A DNA stretch of 64,000 nucleotides from Hyphomicrobium sp. 12-62-95 (GCA_002279935.1 NCCZ01000014.1:1-64000), one strand, 5' to 3'. Positions 19,118 to 28,531 are shown, numbered from the stretch's first letter. Numbers and translations are program-made. The notes: generated from the letters alone by a model not told the origin.

Positions 19118-19510
19118 ATGAAGCTGCTGCTCCTAGTCTCGGCGGGCGGCGCCATCGGAGCAGCCCTCCGCTTCCTCACCTATCAGGCCTTTGCCAGTGC
19201 CGCCGTCGTGCGCGGCGGTCCTATCTTTCCGTGGGCGACGCTGACGGTGAACGTCGTCGGATCCTTCCTGATGGGCCTCGCCGTCGTGACAATCCTCGAA
19301 CGCTTCGATGGCTCGCCGGAATTGCGCGCCTTCTTGATGGCCGGCATCCTCGGCGGCTTTACCACCTTCTCCGCCTTCTCACTCGATGCCATCGATCTTT
19401 ATGCCACCCGCTCGCTTGAAGCGGTCGCCGCCTACATCGGCGCTTCTGTCATTCTTTCCATAGCAGGGCTCGTGGCCGGCATGGCGCTCGCACGTTGGAC
19501 CCTCACATGA
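19118..19510 (+). CDS. crcB: Fluoride exporter CrcB/Fluc
   Basis: CrcB (130 aa) forms dimeric fluoride channels with four transmembrane helices per subunit. GGAIGAALRF, then FPWATLTVNVVGSFLMGL (the pore Asn) and GGFTTFSAFS (the phenylalanine box), are all intact. I searched the 66 bp upstream for a fluoride riboswitch and saw none. The stop overlaps the rluC start (ATGA). Confidence 0.94.
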   Translation: MKLLLLVSAGGAIGAALRFLTYQAFASAAVVRGGPIFPWATLTVNVVGSFLMGLAVVTILERFDGSPELRAFLMAGILGGFTTFSAFSLDAIDLYATRSLEAVAAYIGASVILSIAGLVAGMALARWTLT

Positions 19511-20541
19511 TCACGACCAAAGATACAGCCAAGGACAAGGCCGCCAGCCCAAAAGTCGAGACCATGACGGTCGGTGCCGGCGAAGGCGAGATGCGCCTCG
19601 ACCGCTGGTTCCGCGTCCACTTCCCCGAAGTCGGCTACAGCTATCTGCAAAAGCTGCTGCGCTCCGGCCAAGTCCGCGTCGACAGCAAGCGCGCCCAGGC
19701 CAACGACCGCCTGAGCGAAGGTCAGGAGATCCGCGTCCCCGCGATCATCCGCCAGCCCAAGACGTCGAAGCCCGGCCTCAAAGCCCCGCCCGGCGTCTCC
19801 AAGGGCGACCGCGACATCATCGAAAAAATGATCATCTTCGAGGACGACGACGTCCTCGTCCTCAACAAGCCCGCCGGCATCGCCGTCCAGGGCGGCACCG
19901 GCACCAAGCGCCATATCGACGGTATGCTCGCCGGCATGGCCGATCGCTTCGGCGGCGACCGCCCGCGTCTCGTGCATCGCCTCGACCGCGACACCTCCGG
20001 CGTCTTGCTCGTTGCAAAAACCAGAAATGCCGCCGCCAAACTCGGCCGCACCTTCCAGACCCGCTCAGCCGCCAAAACCTATTGGGCCCTCGTCAAAGGC
20101 GTTCCCCATCCCACCCAAGGCAAGATCGAAGCCGCCCTCGTGAAAGCGGCCGGCCCCGATGGCGATCGCATCCGCAAGGCCGAACCGGGCGAGCAGAAGG
20201 AAGCGATGCACGCGACCACGCACTATTCCGTCATCGATCGCGTCGGCCGCAAGGCAGCCTGGGTTTCCCTGAAACCCGTCACCGGCCGCCAACACCAGTT
20301 GCGCGCGCACATGTCGATCATTGGCCACCCCATTGTCGGCGACCCGAAATACGAAGGCGGCATGGATCTGCCGGCGGAGAACATGGACAACAACCTGCAT
20401 CTCCATGCCCGCCGCCTCATCATTCCGCACCCCTCGGGCCGTGGAAAAATAGATGTGACTGCCCCGCTTCCTGCCCACATGCGTCGCACATGGGACCTTT
20501 TGGGATTGGATGCGGCCAAGTATTCTGCGGACGAAGACTGA
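19507..20541 (+). CDS. rluC: RluC-family 23S rRNA pseudouridine synthase
   Basis: A 344-aa RluA/RluC-type enzyme that isomerises uridines in 23S rRNA. An N-terminal S4 RNA-binding domain (MRLDRWFRVHFPEVGYSYL and following) precedes the catalytic domain with HRLDRDTSGVLLVAK, whose Asp is catalytic. The C-terminal VTGRQHQLRAHMSIIGHPIV is typical. ATG 19507 overlaps the crcB stop. RluC is the most likely subtype; RluD-like activity cannot be excluded. Confidence 0.93.
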   Translation: MITTKDTAKDKAASPKVETMTVGAGEGEMRLDRWFRVHFPEVGYSYLQKLLRSGQVRVDSKRAQANDRLSEGQEIRVPAIIRQPKTSKPGLKAPPGVSKGDRDIIEKMIIFEDDDVLVLNKPAGIAVQGGTGTKRHIDGMLAGMADRFGGDRPRLVHRLDRDTSGVLLVAKTRNAAAKLGRTFQTRSAAKTYWALVKGVPHPTQGKIEAALVKAAGPDGDRIRKAEPGEQKEAMHATTHYSVIDRVGRKAAWVSLKPVTGRQHQLRAHMSIIGHPIVGDPKYEGGMDLPAENMDNNLHLHARRLIIPHPSGRGKIDVTAPLPAHMRRTWDLLGLDAAKYSADED

Positions 20542-20559
20542 TCGGGGCGGGGAGCAGCC

Positions 20560-20856
20560 ATGACCACAGATGCCATGACCACGGAAATCATCCAAATCAT
20601 CGTCAATTGGCTGCCGATCCTCGTGTTGGTCAGCGTCTTTCTCTACGTCGCCCGCCGCAGCCAGAGCGTCTATTCCGGCCGCAACGGCAAGACGCACGGT
20701 GAAATGCTGGAAGAGTACATCGTCGAGATGAAGCGCCAGAACGATCTGATCGAGAAGATCGTTCAGGATCAGGAAGCCCGCCTGCAGCGCCTTGAAGCCA
20801 CGAAGCGCTCATCGTCCGGCAGCAGTGGCGGCACCGGCGGCGGTGGGGCGCGCTGA
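20560..20856 (+). CDS. Small membrane-anchored coiled-coil protein
   Basis: A 98-aa protein of unknown function. One membrane helix (about residues 8-28, IIQIIVNWLPILVLVSVFL) is followed by a charged helix with coiled-coil character (MLEEYIVEMKRQNDLIEKIV) and a Ser/Gly-rich tail. GGGGAG precedes the ATG. The stop overlaps the next gene by one base; that gene has the same layout, so the two may be a heteromeric pair. Confidence 0.7.
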   Translation: MTTDAMTTEIIQIIVNWLPILVLVSVFLYVARRSQSVYSGRNGKTHGEMLEEYIVEMKRQNDLIEKIVQDQEARLQRLEATKRSSSGSSGGTGGGGAR

Positions 20857-21101
20857 TGATGGCGGATGCCCTGAATATCACGTTGTTCGCACTCTTCGTA
20901 CTCGCCGTCGCTGCCATACCGCTCGCCGTTCTGCGCCAGTCCCTGCGCCAGACGCGAGGCACGTTCGGCCGCTCGTACGGCAACGTCGTGAACGACATGC
21001 TGCAACAAAGTGCGCGGCGCTCTGAACTGCTGGTGCGTCTTGTCGAAGCGCGTGAATCCCGCATCGCCCGCCAGGAGCGGCGCGTGGAGGGCGGCCGTTG
21101 A
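20856..21101 (+). CDS. Small membrane-anchored protein, partner of the preceding gene
   Basis: An 81-aa protein of unknown function with one N-terminal membrane helix (about residues 5-25) and a basic helical tail (MLQQSARRSELLVRLVEARE). Architecture parallels the 98-aa product upstream, from which it differs in sequence. Its ATG overlaps the upstream stop, and its own TGA overlaps the TTG start of the HAD gene, so translation of all three is coupled. Confidence 0.65.
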   Translation: MMADALNITLFALFVLAVAAIPLAVLRQSLRQTRGTFGRSYGNVVNDMLQQSARRSELLVRLVEARESRIARQERRVEGGR

Positions 21102-21769
21102 AACTCGTCGTCTTCGATTGCGACGGCACCCTCGTCGACAGCCAGCATATGATCGTCGCGGCCATGGAACAGGCCTTCGCTAACTTCGGCATGGCAAAGC
21201 CCGGACGCGCTGACATCCTCTCCGTCGTTGGCTTATCGCTGGACGAGGCCGTCCGCCGCCTCGTGCCGCCTGCAATCGACACCGGAATCGCAGCCCTTGC
21301 CGAAGCCTACAAGAGCGCCTTCGGCGAACTCCGCCGCGATAAGGCCCATCAGGAACCCCTCTACCCCGGCGTCCGCGAAACACTTCACGCACTTGCCAAC
21401 GAACCCGGCGTCTTGCTCGGCGTGGCGACGGGCAAGAGCCGGCGCGGACTGGCCGCCGTTCTTGAGCGCGAAGGTCTCACCGATCTCTTCATCACGTTGC
21501 AGACCGCCGACACGCACCCCTCCAAGCCCCACCCCGCCATGCTACAGGCCGCCATGGCCGAAGCCGGCACGCAAGCCCATCGCACCCTGATGGTCGGCGA
21601 CACAACGTATGACATCGCTATGGCCCGCGATGCCGGCGCCCGCGCCATCGGCGTCGCCTGGGGCTATCATCCGGTCACCGAATTGGAAGCCGCCGGCGCC
21701 CACCGCGTTCTCGCCGACAGCCTGATGCTGTCGGAAGCGCTCAGCGACGAAATGCGAAATTTGGATTGA
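21098..21769 (+). CDS. HAD family hydrolase, phosphoglycolate phosphatase-like
   Basis: A 223-aa haloacid dehalogenase superfamily phosphatase. Motif I is VFDCDGTLVDSQ (nucleophile Asp8), motif II includes GVATGKSRRGL, and motif III-IV is PHPAMLQAA...MVGDTTYDIAMARDAG. The alpha-helical cap follows motif I. The substrate is unknown; the sequence is closest in pattern to Gph-type enzymes. Translation starts at TTG 21098 within the upstream stop. It precedes the ATP12 gene by 4 bp, an arrangement common in Rhizobiales. Confidence 0.88.
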   Translation: MKLVVFDCDGTLVDSQHMIVAAMEQAFANFGMAKPGRADILSVVGLSLDEAVRRLVPPAIDTGIAALAEAYKSAFGELRRDKAHQEPLYPGVRETLHALANEPGVLLGVATGKSRRGLAAVLEREGLTDLFITLQTADTHPSKPHPAMLQAAMAEAGTQAHRTLMVGDTTYDIAMARDAGARAIGVAWGYHPVTELEAAGAHRVLADSLMLSEALSDEMRNLD

Positions 21770-21773
21770 CGCC

Positions 21774-22553
21774 ATGACCGACAACGACGCGGATCAGCCC
21801 ATCAGCACAGGCGGCCCGAAAGGCCCGATTAAAGATTCTCTGCGCCAGCCCTTGCCGAAGCGCTTCTACAAAGACGTGACGCGCGCCCCCGCTCGCACCG
21901 GCGCCGGCTTCGAAATCCACCTCGACGGGCGCCCGCTGCGCACTCCATTGAAGCGCATTCTCGTTATCGCCGAACCCGCCTTCGCAGATCTCGTGGTGGA
22001 AGAGTGGCGCGCACAAGCCACCGTCATCGACCCCGCCGCGATGCCGGCCACGCGCTTAGCCAACAGCGCCATCGATACCGTGGCTGACAATCGCGCCGCC
22101 GTCGCCGAAGAAATCGTCGCCTACGCCGGCAGCGATCTGCTCTGCTACCGCGCCGCGAACCCGTCGGGTCTCGTCGCCCGCCAAAGCGAGGTTTGGGATC
22201 CGATCCTCAAAGTGGTCGAAGAAACGATTGGCGCCCGCTTCATCCGGGCCGAAGGCATCGTCCATACGCCCCAACCCGATGCGGTATCAAAAAAGGTCGC
22301 CGTCGCCATCGAAGGCCTGTCCGACCTGCAGTTGGCCGCCGCCCAGCTCATCACGACCTTGACCGGCTCCGCCATCCTCGCCATCGCCCACGTCCGCGGC
22401 CTCATCGATGCCGACGCCGTCTGGAGCGCCGCCCACCTCGACGAGGACTGGCAGATCGCTTTATGGGGACCCGACGAGGAAGCAGCCGCCCGCCGCGCCG
22501 TCCATGAGCGCGACTTCCGCGCCGCAGCAGCCGCTCTGGCCGCAAAAGCCTAG
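21774..22553 (+). CDS. ATP12 family F1-ATPase assembly chaperone
   Basis: A 259-aa protein of the ATP12 family, which in mitochondria binds F1 alpha subunit during assembly and is widespread in alphaproteobacteria. The motif [12 protein letters not shown] near residue 25, [11 protein letters not shown], then [14 protein letters not shown] and [11 protein letters not shown] are characteristic. It starts 4 bp after the HAD gene and ends 161 bp before pccB. Confidence 0.92.
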   Translation: MTDNDADQPISTGGPKGPIKDSLRQPLPKRFYKDVTRAPARTGAGFEIHLDGRPLRTPLKRILVIAEPAFADLVVEEWRAQATVIDPAAMPATRLANSAIDTVADNRAAVAEEIVAYAGSDLLCYRAANPSGLVARQSEVWDPILKVVEETIGARFIRAEGIVHTPQPDAVSKKVAVAIEGLSDLQLAAAQLITTLTGSAILAIAHVRGLIDADAVWSAAHLDEDWQIALWGPDEEAAARRAVHERDFRAAAAALAAKA

Positions 22554-22714
22554 CGGCTCCCGGCCTTGGAAATGCAACCCATGACCCCCTAGGCCGCCAG
22601 GCGCTCACGCGAAAGCCCTCACGTGTCGCGGTTGCACGAACGAACCGCCGTGCTATCAACGCGCCCATCTCCTTTAAATCCGGGGTCACCCCAAGAACGC
22701 ACGGTGGAACATCC

Positions 22715-24247
22715 ATGAAGGACGTCATCGAAGAGCTCCAGCGCCGCCGCGACAACGCCCGCCTGGGTGGCGGCAAAGCCCGCATCGACGCCCAGCACTC
22801 CAAGGGCAAGCTGACCGCCCGCGAGCGCATCGAACTGCTGATGGATGAAAACTCCTTCGAAGAGTTCGACACCTTCGTTGAGCATCGCTGCACCGAATTC
22901 GGGATGGAAAAAAACAAGACTCCCGGCGATGGCGTCGTCACCGGCTGGGGCACCATCAACGGCCGCGTCGTCTATGTCTTCGCCAAGGACTTCACCGTGC
23001 TCGGTGGCTCTCTGTCGGAGAGCCACGCCCGCAAGATGATCAAGATCCAGGACATGGCGCTGAAGAACCGCGCGCCTCTGATCGGTCTGTTCGATGCCGG
23101 CGGCGCACGCATTCAGGAAGGCGTCGACGCGCTGGGCGGCTACGGCGAAGTGTTCCAGCGCAACGTGCTGGCGTCGGGCGTCATCCCGCAGATTTCCGTC
23201 ATCATGGGCCCCTGTGCCGGCGGCGACGTCTATTGCCCCGCCATGACCGACTTCATCTTTATGGTGAAGGACACGAGCTACATGTTCGTCACCGGCCCAG
23301 ACGTCGTCAAAACCGTGACCAACGAAACCGTGACAGCGGAAGAGCTGGGCGGCGCCAAGGTCCACACCACGAAATCGTCGATTGCCGACGGCGCTTACGA
23401 AAACGACGTCGAGACGCTGCTGCAGATGCGCCGTCTCATGGACTTCCTGCCTTCGAACAATAAGTCCGGCGTTCCCGCTTTGCCGACGTCCGACAGCCCC
23501 GACCGCGAGGACAAGTCTCTCGACACCCTGATCCCGGACAACCCGAACAAGCCCTACGACATGAAGGAGCTGATCCTCAAAGTCGTGGACGAGGCGGATT
23601 TCTTCGAAATTCAGGAAGGCTTCGCCAAGAACATCATTACCGGCTTTGCGCGCATGGAAGGCAACACCGTAGGCATCATCGCCAATCAGCCGATGGTGCT
23701 GGCCGGCGTGCTCGACAGCGATGCTTCGCGCAAAGCCGCCCGCTTCGTGCGCTTCTGCGACTGCTTCGAAATCCCGATCGTCACCTTCGTTGACGTCCCG
23801 GGCTTCTTGCCCGGCACCGCGCAGGAATACGGCGGCCTCATCAAGCACGGCGCCAAGCTGCTTTTCGCTTACGCCGAAGCCACCGTGCCGAAGATCACCG
23901 TCATCACGCGCAAGGGCTACGGCGGCGCCTACGTCGTCATGAGCTCCAAGCACATTCGCGGCGACCTGAACTATGCCTGGCCAACCTCGGAAATCGCCGT
24001 CATGGGTGCCAAGGGTGCGGCCGAGATCATCCATCGTGCAGATGCCGGCGATCCCGAAAAGATCGCCGCGCGCATCGAGGAGTATAAGGCCCGCTTCGCC
24101 AACCCGTTCGTCGCCGCCGAACGCGGCTACATCGACGAAGTGATCCTCCCCCACGGCACCCGCCGCCGCATCTGCCGTGGCCTCAACATGCTACGCAACA
24201 AGACCCTCGAAAACCCCTGGAAGAAGCACGACAACATTCCGCTTTGA
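22715..24247 (+). CDS. pccB: Propionyl-CoA carboxylase beta chain (carboxyltransferase)
   Basis: The 510-aa carboxyltransferase subunit moves the carboxyl group from biotin to propionyl-CoA, giving methylmalonyl-CoA. The N-terminal half has [19 protein letters not shown] and the oxyanion motif [16 protein letters not shown]; the C-terminal half has [20 protein letters not shown] and [15 protein letters not shown]. Start ATG 22715 is preceded by GGAACATCC. The biotin-bearing partner pccA is encoded at 41451, about 17 kb away. A terminator follows. Confidence 0.95.
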   Translation: MKDVIEELQRRRDNARLGGGKARIDAQHSKGKLTARERIELLMDENSFEEFDTFVEHRCTEFGMEKNKTPGDGVVTGWGTINGRVVYVFAKDFTVLGGSLSESHARKMIKIQDMALKNRAPLIGLFDAGGARIQEGVDALGGYGEVFQRNVLASGVIPQISVIMGPCAGGDVYCPAMTDFIFMVKDTSYMFVTGPDVVKTVTNETVTAEELGGAKVHTTKSSIADGAYENDVETLLQMRRLMDFLPSNNKSGVPALPTSDSPDREDKSLDTLIPDNPNKPYDMKELILKVVDEADFFEIQEGFAKNIITGFARMEGNTVGIIANQPMVLAGVLDSDASRKAARFVRFCDCFEIPIVTFVDVPGFLPGTAQEYGGLIKHGAKLLFAYAEATVPKITVITRKGYGGAYVVMSSKHIRGDLNYAWPTSEIAVMGAKGAAEIIHRADAGDPEKIAARIEEYKARFANPFVAAERGYIDEVILPHGTRRRICRGLNMLRNKTLENPWKKHDNIPL

Positions 24248-24318
24248 GGCGATCGGAGTCGCCGTTCCGCCAGTGTGCGGTGCCGAGGCACCGCCACGAT
24301 GGTAAGACTGGAAACTGG

Positions 24319-24349
24319 GAGGGGCGGTCCGAAAAGGCCGCTCCTTTTT
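24319..24349 (+). terminator. Terminator after pccB
   Basis: An imperfect stem pairs GGGGCGGTCC (24321-24330) with GGCCGCTCC around GAAAA, with one or two wobble positions, followed by TTTTT at 24344-24348. It separates pccB from the toxin-antitoxin pair. Confidence 0.75.
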
Positions 24350-24367
24350 CATACAACTTGATCACCC

Positions 24368-24393
24368 GCATCTGATGCACTATCATCAAATGC
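24368..24393 (+). promoter_or_regulatory. Inverted-repeat operator abutting vapB
   Basis: GCATCTGATG (24368-24377) and CATCAAATGC (24384-24393) form an inverted repeat with nine of ten positions matching and a six-base spacer (CACTAT). It ends at the base immediately before the vapB ATG. VapB/VapC complexes usually repress their own operon by binding such repeats. No separate Shine-Dalgarno sequence fits between repeat and start, so the transcript may be leaderless. Confidence 0.65.
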
Positions 24394-24705
24394 ATGCGAA
24401 CCACACTCGACATCGACGAAGACATTCTGGCCGCTGCCAAAGAACTGGCTCGCGCCGAGGGCAAGACGGCCGGGCAGGTTCTCTCCGACCTTGCACGGCG
24501 TGCGCTGACGACGCCGGTTGGCCATCCACCCGGCTTGGCTGAACGACAGATTGACTATGACGACACGGACGAGCTGTTTCCTTGTTTCCCGGATCGCGGC
24601 GGGGTGATCATCACCACAGAGCTTGTTCGAAAAATCCAAGACGAAATTGATGATGAGGATGCCAAGCGCGCTGCATGCATCGCGCGCGGCGAGCAGCCCG
24701 ATTGA
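24394..24705 (+). CDS. vapB: VapB-type antitoxin
   Basis: A 103-aa antitoxin. The N-terminal MRTTLDIDEDILAAAKELAR is a ribbon-helix-helix DNA-binding motif typical of VapB proteins paired with PIN toxins. The C-terminal portion (DELFPCFPDRGGVIITTELV and the charged DEIDDEDAKRAA) should wrap the toxin. It overlaps the toxin gene by one base (TGATG). It lies just downstream of a palindrome that probably mediates autorepression. Confidence 0.85.
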   Translation: MRTTLDIDEDILAAAKELARAEGKTAGQVLSDLARRALTTPVGHPPGLAERQIDYDDTDELFPCFPDRGGVIITTELVRKIQDEIDDEDAKRAACIARGEQPD

Positions 24706-25136
24706 TGCGCGCTCTTTTCGATGTGAATTTTTTGTTGGCGTTGCTAGATCAGGAACACATCTTCCATGCTCGCGCCCGCTCCTGGTGGTCCGCAGAGCGC
24801 CAACATGGCTGGGCCAGTTGTCCGCTCTCACAGAACGGCTTCGTCCGTATCATTTCGCAACGCTCATATTCGCGTCCACGCTCTAGTGCGGACGCGATTT
24901 CGATGCTCGCGCGTGCGGTCGCCCGGCCCGATCACACCTTCTGGCCCGACAGCATCTCAGTGCTGGACGGTAGCCTGATTGATCATTCCCGTGTCCTCGG
25001 TCCCCGTCAGTTGACGGACATCTATCTTTTGGCCCTGGCGGTCCACCGCGGCGGTCGCCTTGTGACAATCGACAGGTCGATCTCTCTGGGGGCCGTCAAG
25101 GGTGCGTGTCGCGAGCACCTCGTCGTCGTCGCCTAA
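24705..25136 (+). CDS. vapC: VapC-type PIN-domain ribonuclease toxin
   Basis: A 143-aa PIN-domain toxin expected to cleave tRNA or rRNA. The first acidic residue lies in LFDVNFLLALLDQ; others follow in QLTDIYLLALAVHRGG and LVTIDRSI. ATG 24705 overlaps the vapB stop; an upstream in-frame ATG at 24675 lies within vapB and is rejected. Base composition is slightly less GC-biased than its neighbours, consistent with horizontal transfer. Confidence 0.85.
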   Translation: MRALFDVNFLLALLDQEHIFHARARSWWSAERQHGWASCPLSQNGFVRIISQRSYSRPRSSADAISMLARAVARPDHTFWPDSISVLDGSLIDHSRVLGPRQLTDIYLLALAVHRGGRLVTIDRSISLGAVKGACREHLVVVA

Positions 25137-25213
25137 CAACCCGGTCGATTTGCCCCTTTCCGGCCACCAGAATCGCGCAAGACATCCGGAAAATCTTCTC
25201 GCCGGAACCTTAC

Positions 25214-25723
25214 ATGACCCTCGACGAATTCCGCGCCTACCTCGCCAAGCCCGGCACCCCACTTTCTGAGGCAGAGATCACCGCCTTCGAAAAGGACATC
25301 GGCACGAGCCTCCCCGACGACTATCGCGCGTTTTTACAAGCCGTGAACGGCGGCTGGGTCGGCGGCGCGCTTCTCATCACTGGCGCGACGGGCGACGGCG
25401 AACCCATCGACTCCGATCTCCACCACATCGGCGGCCTGCGCTCAGAACCGCACATGGACCTGCGCGCCGCTCGCGCCACCTATCAAGATTGGCTCGCCCG
25501 CATCCCCCGCGACCTCATCTGGATCATGGATGACAGCACCGGCAACGCGATCTGCCTTGGCATCGCCGGCGACGCACGCGGCAAGGTCTATTTCTGGGAC
25601 CACGAACTGGAACCCGACCTTGACGAAACCGACGGCACCATCGAAGGCATGGGCAACATAAGCCTTATCGCCCACTCGTTCCAGTCGTTCTTCTCCGGCC
25701 TGCAATTGGCAGCGCGCGTCTAG
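25214..25723 (+). CDS. SMI1/KNR4 (SUKH) family protein
   Basis: A 169-aa protein with the SUKH fold signature: PLSEAEITAFEKDIGTSLPD, then DYRAFLQAVNGG near residues 36-48, and a later DLIWIMDDSTGNAICLGI with GKVYFWDHE. Many bacterial SUKH proteins are immunity factors for contact-dependent or polymorphic toxins, though some have other roles. No toxin partner is visible beside it apart from the unrelated VapBC pair upstream. The stop overlaps that of the convergent psiE gene by three bases. ATG 25214 is used; no strong ribosome binding site. Confidence 0.85.
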   Translation: MTLDEFRAYLAKPGTPLSEAEITAFEKDIGTSLPDDYRAFLQAVNGGWVGGALLITGATGDGEPIDSDLHHIGGLRSEPHMDLRAARATYQDWLARIPRDLIWIMDDSTGNAICLGIAGDARGKVYFWDHELEPDLDETDGTIEGMGNISLIAHSFQSFFSGLQLAARV

Positions 25724-26121
25724 GTGCCATCGCCTTTGCCATCCGGCTTGTACGTGATCACCACGCACGCGATGGCCAGCAGCAACACCGCGCCGCTCTC
25801 ATAGAGCAGGTTCACCGGCGGCTGATCCTTGCCCTGCAGGATGATGAGCCGTGCCAGCGCCGTAATGGCAATGAACAGCGGCAGCGTGATTGGAATTTTC
25901 TTGCTGTCGTAATAAACGCCGACCATCGCCAGCACCTCGACATAAATGAACATCAAAAGCAGATCCTTGAGAGCCACTGAGCGGCCCTCAATGATGACCC
26001 CGATTTCCTGCAGCATAGCCACGACGGTAAAAACGCCGATGACGAGCAAGAACGCATTCTCGATCATATGGATCGACCGGCTGATCTGCCTGTTCGGCGA
26101 CGGTGTCTTCGGCGCGTCCAT
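25720..26121 (-). CDS. psiE: PsiE family phosphate-starvation-inducible membrane protein
   Basis: A 133-aa protein with four predicted membrane helices (residues about 24-46, 55-75, 80-97 and 107-127). The family pattern IENAFLLVIGVFTVVAMLQE, then LKDLLLMFIYVEVLAMVGVY and ITALARLIIL fits PsiE, whose function is unknown. On the minus strand GGAG lies seven bases before the ATG at 26121; starts at 26133 and 26139 lack such a site. It is downstream of the transporter gene by 70 bp. Confidence 0.85.
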   Translation of the reverse strand: MDAPKTPSPNRQISRSIHMIENAFLLVIGVFTVVAMLQEIGVIIEGRSVALKDLLLMFIYVEVLAMVGVYYDSKKIPITLPLFIAITALARLIILQGKDQPPVNLLYESGAVLLLAIACVVITYKPDGKGDGT

Positions 26122-26191
26122 GAAAATCTCCATTCGCAATGAGGAAGACTTACACTGCCTACGCGACCCCTCGTATGTCGGCGTGCGCGAC

Positions 26192-27472
26192 CTATTGGCC
26201 CGCCAGCGGCGCCACGATCCCCACGACAGCCGCCGTCATCAATGTCGCCAACGTCCCTGATACGATCGTGCGCAAGCCAAGATCTGTAATCTCCGCCCGC
26301 CGCTCCGGCACCATCGCAACAAGCCCGCCGACCATGATCCCAAGGCTGCCGAAGTTGGCAAACCCGCACAGCGCATAGGTCATGATGAGGCGCGAGCGCT
26401 CCGACAGCGCCCCCTCCGGCAGTCCCGCCATTTGCAGATAGGCAACGAATTCGTTGAGCACCGTCTTGATGCCGATGAGCGCGCCCGCCGTCCCCGCTTC
26501 CTCCCACGGAATGCCGATCAAGAAAGCCAGCGGCGCAAACACCCAACCGAACAACCGCTGCAAGGACAGGTCCAAACCAAATGGCGCGGCCACCGCGCCG
26601 AGCCCCATATTGATCAGCGAGACGAGAGCCACCGCGACGATCAGCATCGCCGTCACGCCAACGAGCAGCCCGACGCCTTCGCGCGTCCCCGTCGCAATCG
26701 CCTCCATCGCCGATCCCGGATCGCCCTCCAGCACAACGGCCTCCGGCTCCGGCGCTGCGTCCACATCTCCCGGCACCATCAGCGCCGCGATCAGCAGCGC
26801 CGCCGGCACGCTGATCACGGAGGCGACAATGAGATGCCCCGCCGCCCCCGGCACGCTGTTGCCGATAATGCTCGCATAAAGCGCCAGAACGGTCCCCGCG
26901 ATCCCCGCCATGCCAACCGTCATGGTCGCGAACAATCCCGCCCGGCTCATGGTCCGCAGATACGGTTTGATCAGCAGCGGTGCTTCCACCATGCCGATAA
27001 AAATGTTCGCCGCAGCCCCCGTCGCGACCGCGCCGCCAACCCCCATCGTCCGCTCCAAAGCCCACGCGAAGGCCCGCACCACGCGCTGCAGAATGCCCCA
27101 GTGATAGAGCAACTTCGACAGTACGCTCACGATCAGGATCAGCGGCAGCGCTTGGAAAGCCAGCACGAAACTGTGCTCGGGCTTCGCAATCTCGTACGGC
27201 GCCGGCCCACCCGCCAAATGCCCGAACACCAACCGCACCCCGTCGAGCGTCGCGGTTTGCAGCGCGCCGATCGCCCGCCCCGGCCACTCGAAGAGCCCGC
27301 GCAAAATCGGAACATTCAACAACAAGCCAGCGATGACAAACTGAATGGCAATCGCCACCAGCGCCATCCGCGCCACCCCGGCACCGCCGAGCGCCGCGCG
27401 ACGCTCGCTCAACGCCCACCCGATCGCCGGGATCGCGACGAGGCCAAGTAATCCCTGCATCTGATCCATCAT
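26192..27472 (-). CDS. CNT-family concentrative nucleoside transporter
   Basis: A 426-aa membrane protein of the NupC/CNT family, which couples nucleoside uptake to protons or sodium. Signatures are GMVEAPLLIKPYLRTMSRAG and IKTVLNEFVAYLQ in the substrate-binding helices, and ALCGFANFGSLGIMVGG near the C-terminus. It lacks no core segment. GGGGGAGCG precedes the start; 28 bp separate it from the panC stop, so the two probably share a transcript. Confidence 0.92.
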   Translation of the reverse strand: MMDQMQGLLGLVAIPAIGWALSERRAALGGAGVARMALVAIAIQFVIAGLLLNVPILRGLFEWPGRAIGALQTATLDGVRLVFGHLAGGPAPYEIAKPEHSFVLAFQALPLILIVSVLSKLLYHWGILQRVVRAFAWALERTMGVGGAVATGAAANIFIGMVEAPLLIKPYLRTMSRAGLFATMTVGMAGIAGTVLALYASIIGNSVPGAAGHLIVASVISVPAALLIAALMVPGDVDAAPEPEAVVLEGDPGSAMEAIATGTREGVGLLVGVTAMLIVAVALVSLINMGLGAVAAPFGLDLSLQRLFGWVFAPLAFLIGIPWEEAGTAGALIGIKTVLNEFVAYLQMAGLPEGALSERSRLIMTYALCGFANFGSLGIMVGGLVAMVPERRAEITDLGLRTIVSGTLATLMTAAVVGIVAPLAGQ

Positions 27473-27500
27473 CGCTCCCCCCGAAGCGCCGCCGTCTCAA

Positions 27501-28349
27501 TCAAACGGCAATATTATCGATCAACCGTGTCGTCCCTAGCCACGCCGCGCCGAGCACCCGCCCCGGCCGCCCCGCCTTCGCCTCGAACGGCGCCAGCGTC
27601 TCCGCATCCCGCACCGTCAGGTAGTCGACCTTCGTAAAGCCCGCCTGCAGCAGATCGTGCGTCGCCACGTCGATCGCCTTGTTGATGAGCCCGCCCTTGG
27701 CCGCAATCGCCGCGATCCCCTTCAAGGCCCGGTTGAGAGCCGGTGCAGCTTCGCGCTCATCCGCAGTCAAATACGCATTGCGCGACGACCGCGCCAACCC
27801 ATCCCGATCCCGCGACGTCGGCGCCGCAACGATCTTCACTGGCAAGTTTAAGTCTGCAACCGTCTGCCGGATGACGCACAACTGCTGATAATCTTTCTCC
27901 CCGAAGATCGCGGCATCCGGCGTTACCTGCGAGAAGAGCTTCGTACACACCGTCGCCACGCCCGCGAAATGATGCGGCCGGAATTCGCCTTCGAGCGGCA
28001 GCGCCGCGCCCTTCGGCACGATCGTCGTGGCAAACCCGTCCGGATACATCTCCTCCGCCGCCGGCGCCCAGATGAGATCGGTCCCCGCCGCTCCCAATTT
28101 CCTCGCGTCGCCCGCTTCGTCGCGCGGATACCGCGAAAGATCTTCCGTGGGCCCGAACTGCGTCGGGTTGACGAAAATCGACACCACCGCCCAGTCGGCC
28201 TTGCGCCGCGCGAGCGAAACAAGCGTCAAATGACCGTCGTGCAGCGCCCCCATGGTCGGCACCAGCGCCACACTCTCCCCGGCCGCCCGCCATTTCTGAA
28301 CGGCCGAGCGCAAAGCCTTGACGGTACGAACGATCCGGGGCGGCGGCAT
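27501..28349 (-). CDS. panC: Pantothenate synthetase
   Basis: PanC (282 aa) condenses pantoate and beta-alanine using ATP, the last step of vitamin B5 synthesis. VPTMGALHDGHLTLV contains the adenylate-binding His pair, FVNPTQFGP and GEKDYQQL are conserved, and DRDGLARSSRNAYL is the KMSKS-like loop region. ATG 28349 is favoured, with GAGG five bases upstream, over GTG 28355. The gene is divergent from putA. Confidence 0.95.
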   Translation of the reverse strand: MPPPRIVRTVKALRSAVQKWRAAGESVALVPTMGALHDGHLTLVSLARRKADWAVVSIFVNPTQFGPTEDLSRYPRDEAGDARKLGAAGTDLIWAPAAEEMYPDGFATTIVPKGAALPLEGEFRPHHFAGVATVCTKLFSQVTPDAAIFGEKDYQQLCVIRQTVADLNLPVKIVAAPTSRDRDGLARSSRNAYLTADEREAAPALNRALKGIAAIAAKGGLINKAIDVATHDLLQAGFTKVDYLTVRDAETLAPFEAKAGRPGRVLGAAWLGTTRLIDNIAV

Positions 28350-28531
28350 AGGCACCTCGCGTGCAACCTGTGGCGGAAGAGACCCGGCACAGAACCGCTC
28401 CCCAAGAAAGCCGTCAAGGGGCGCGCGAAGATGAGCCTTGTCCCGCCAACAACGGCGCCCAATCTGCTAGTCTTAACGCTGGATCGAATCGCCCACGTTT
28501 GGGCGCACAGCGGTTGGATCGGATCGAACGC

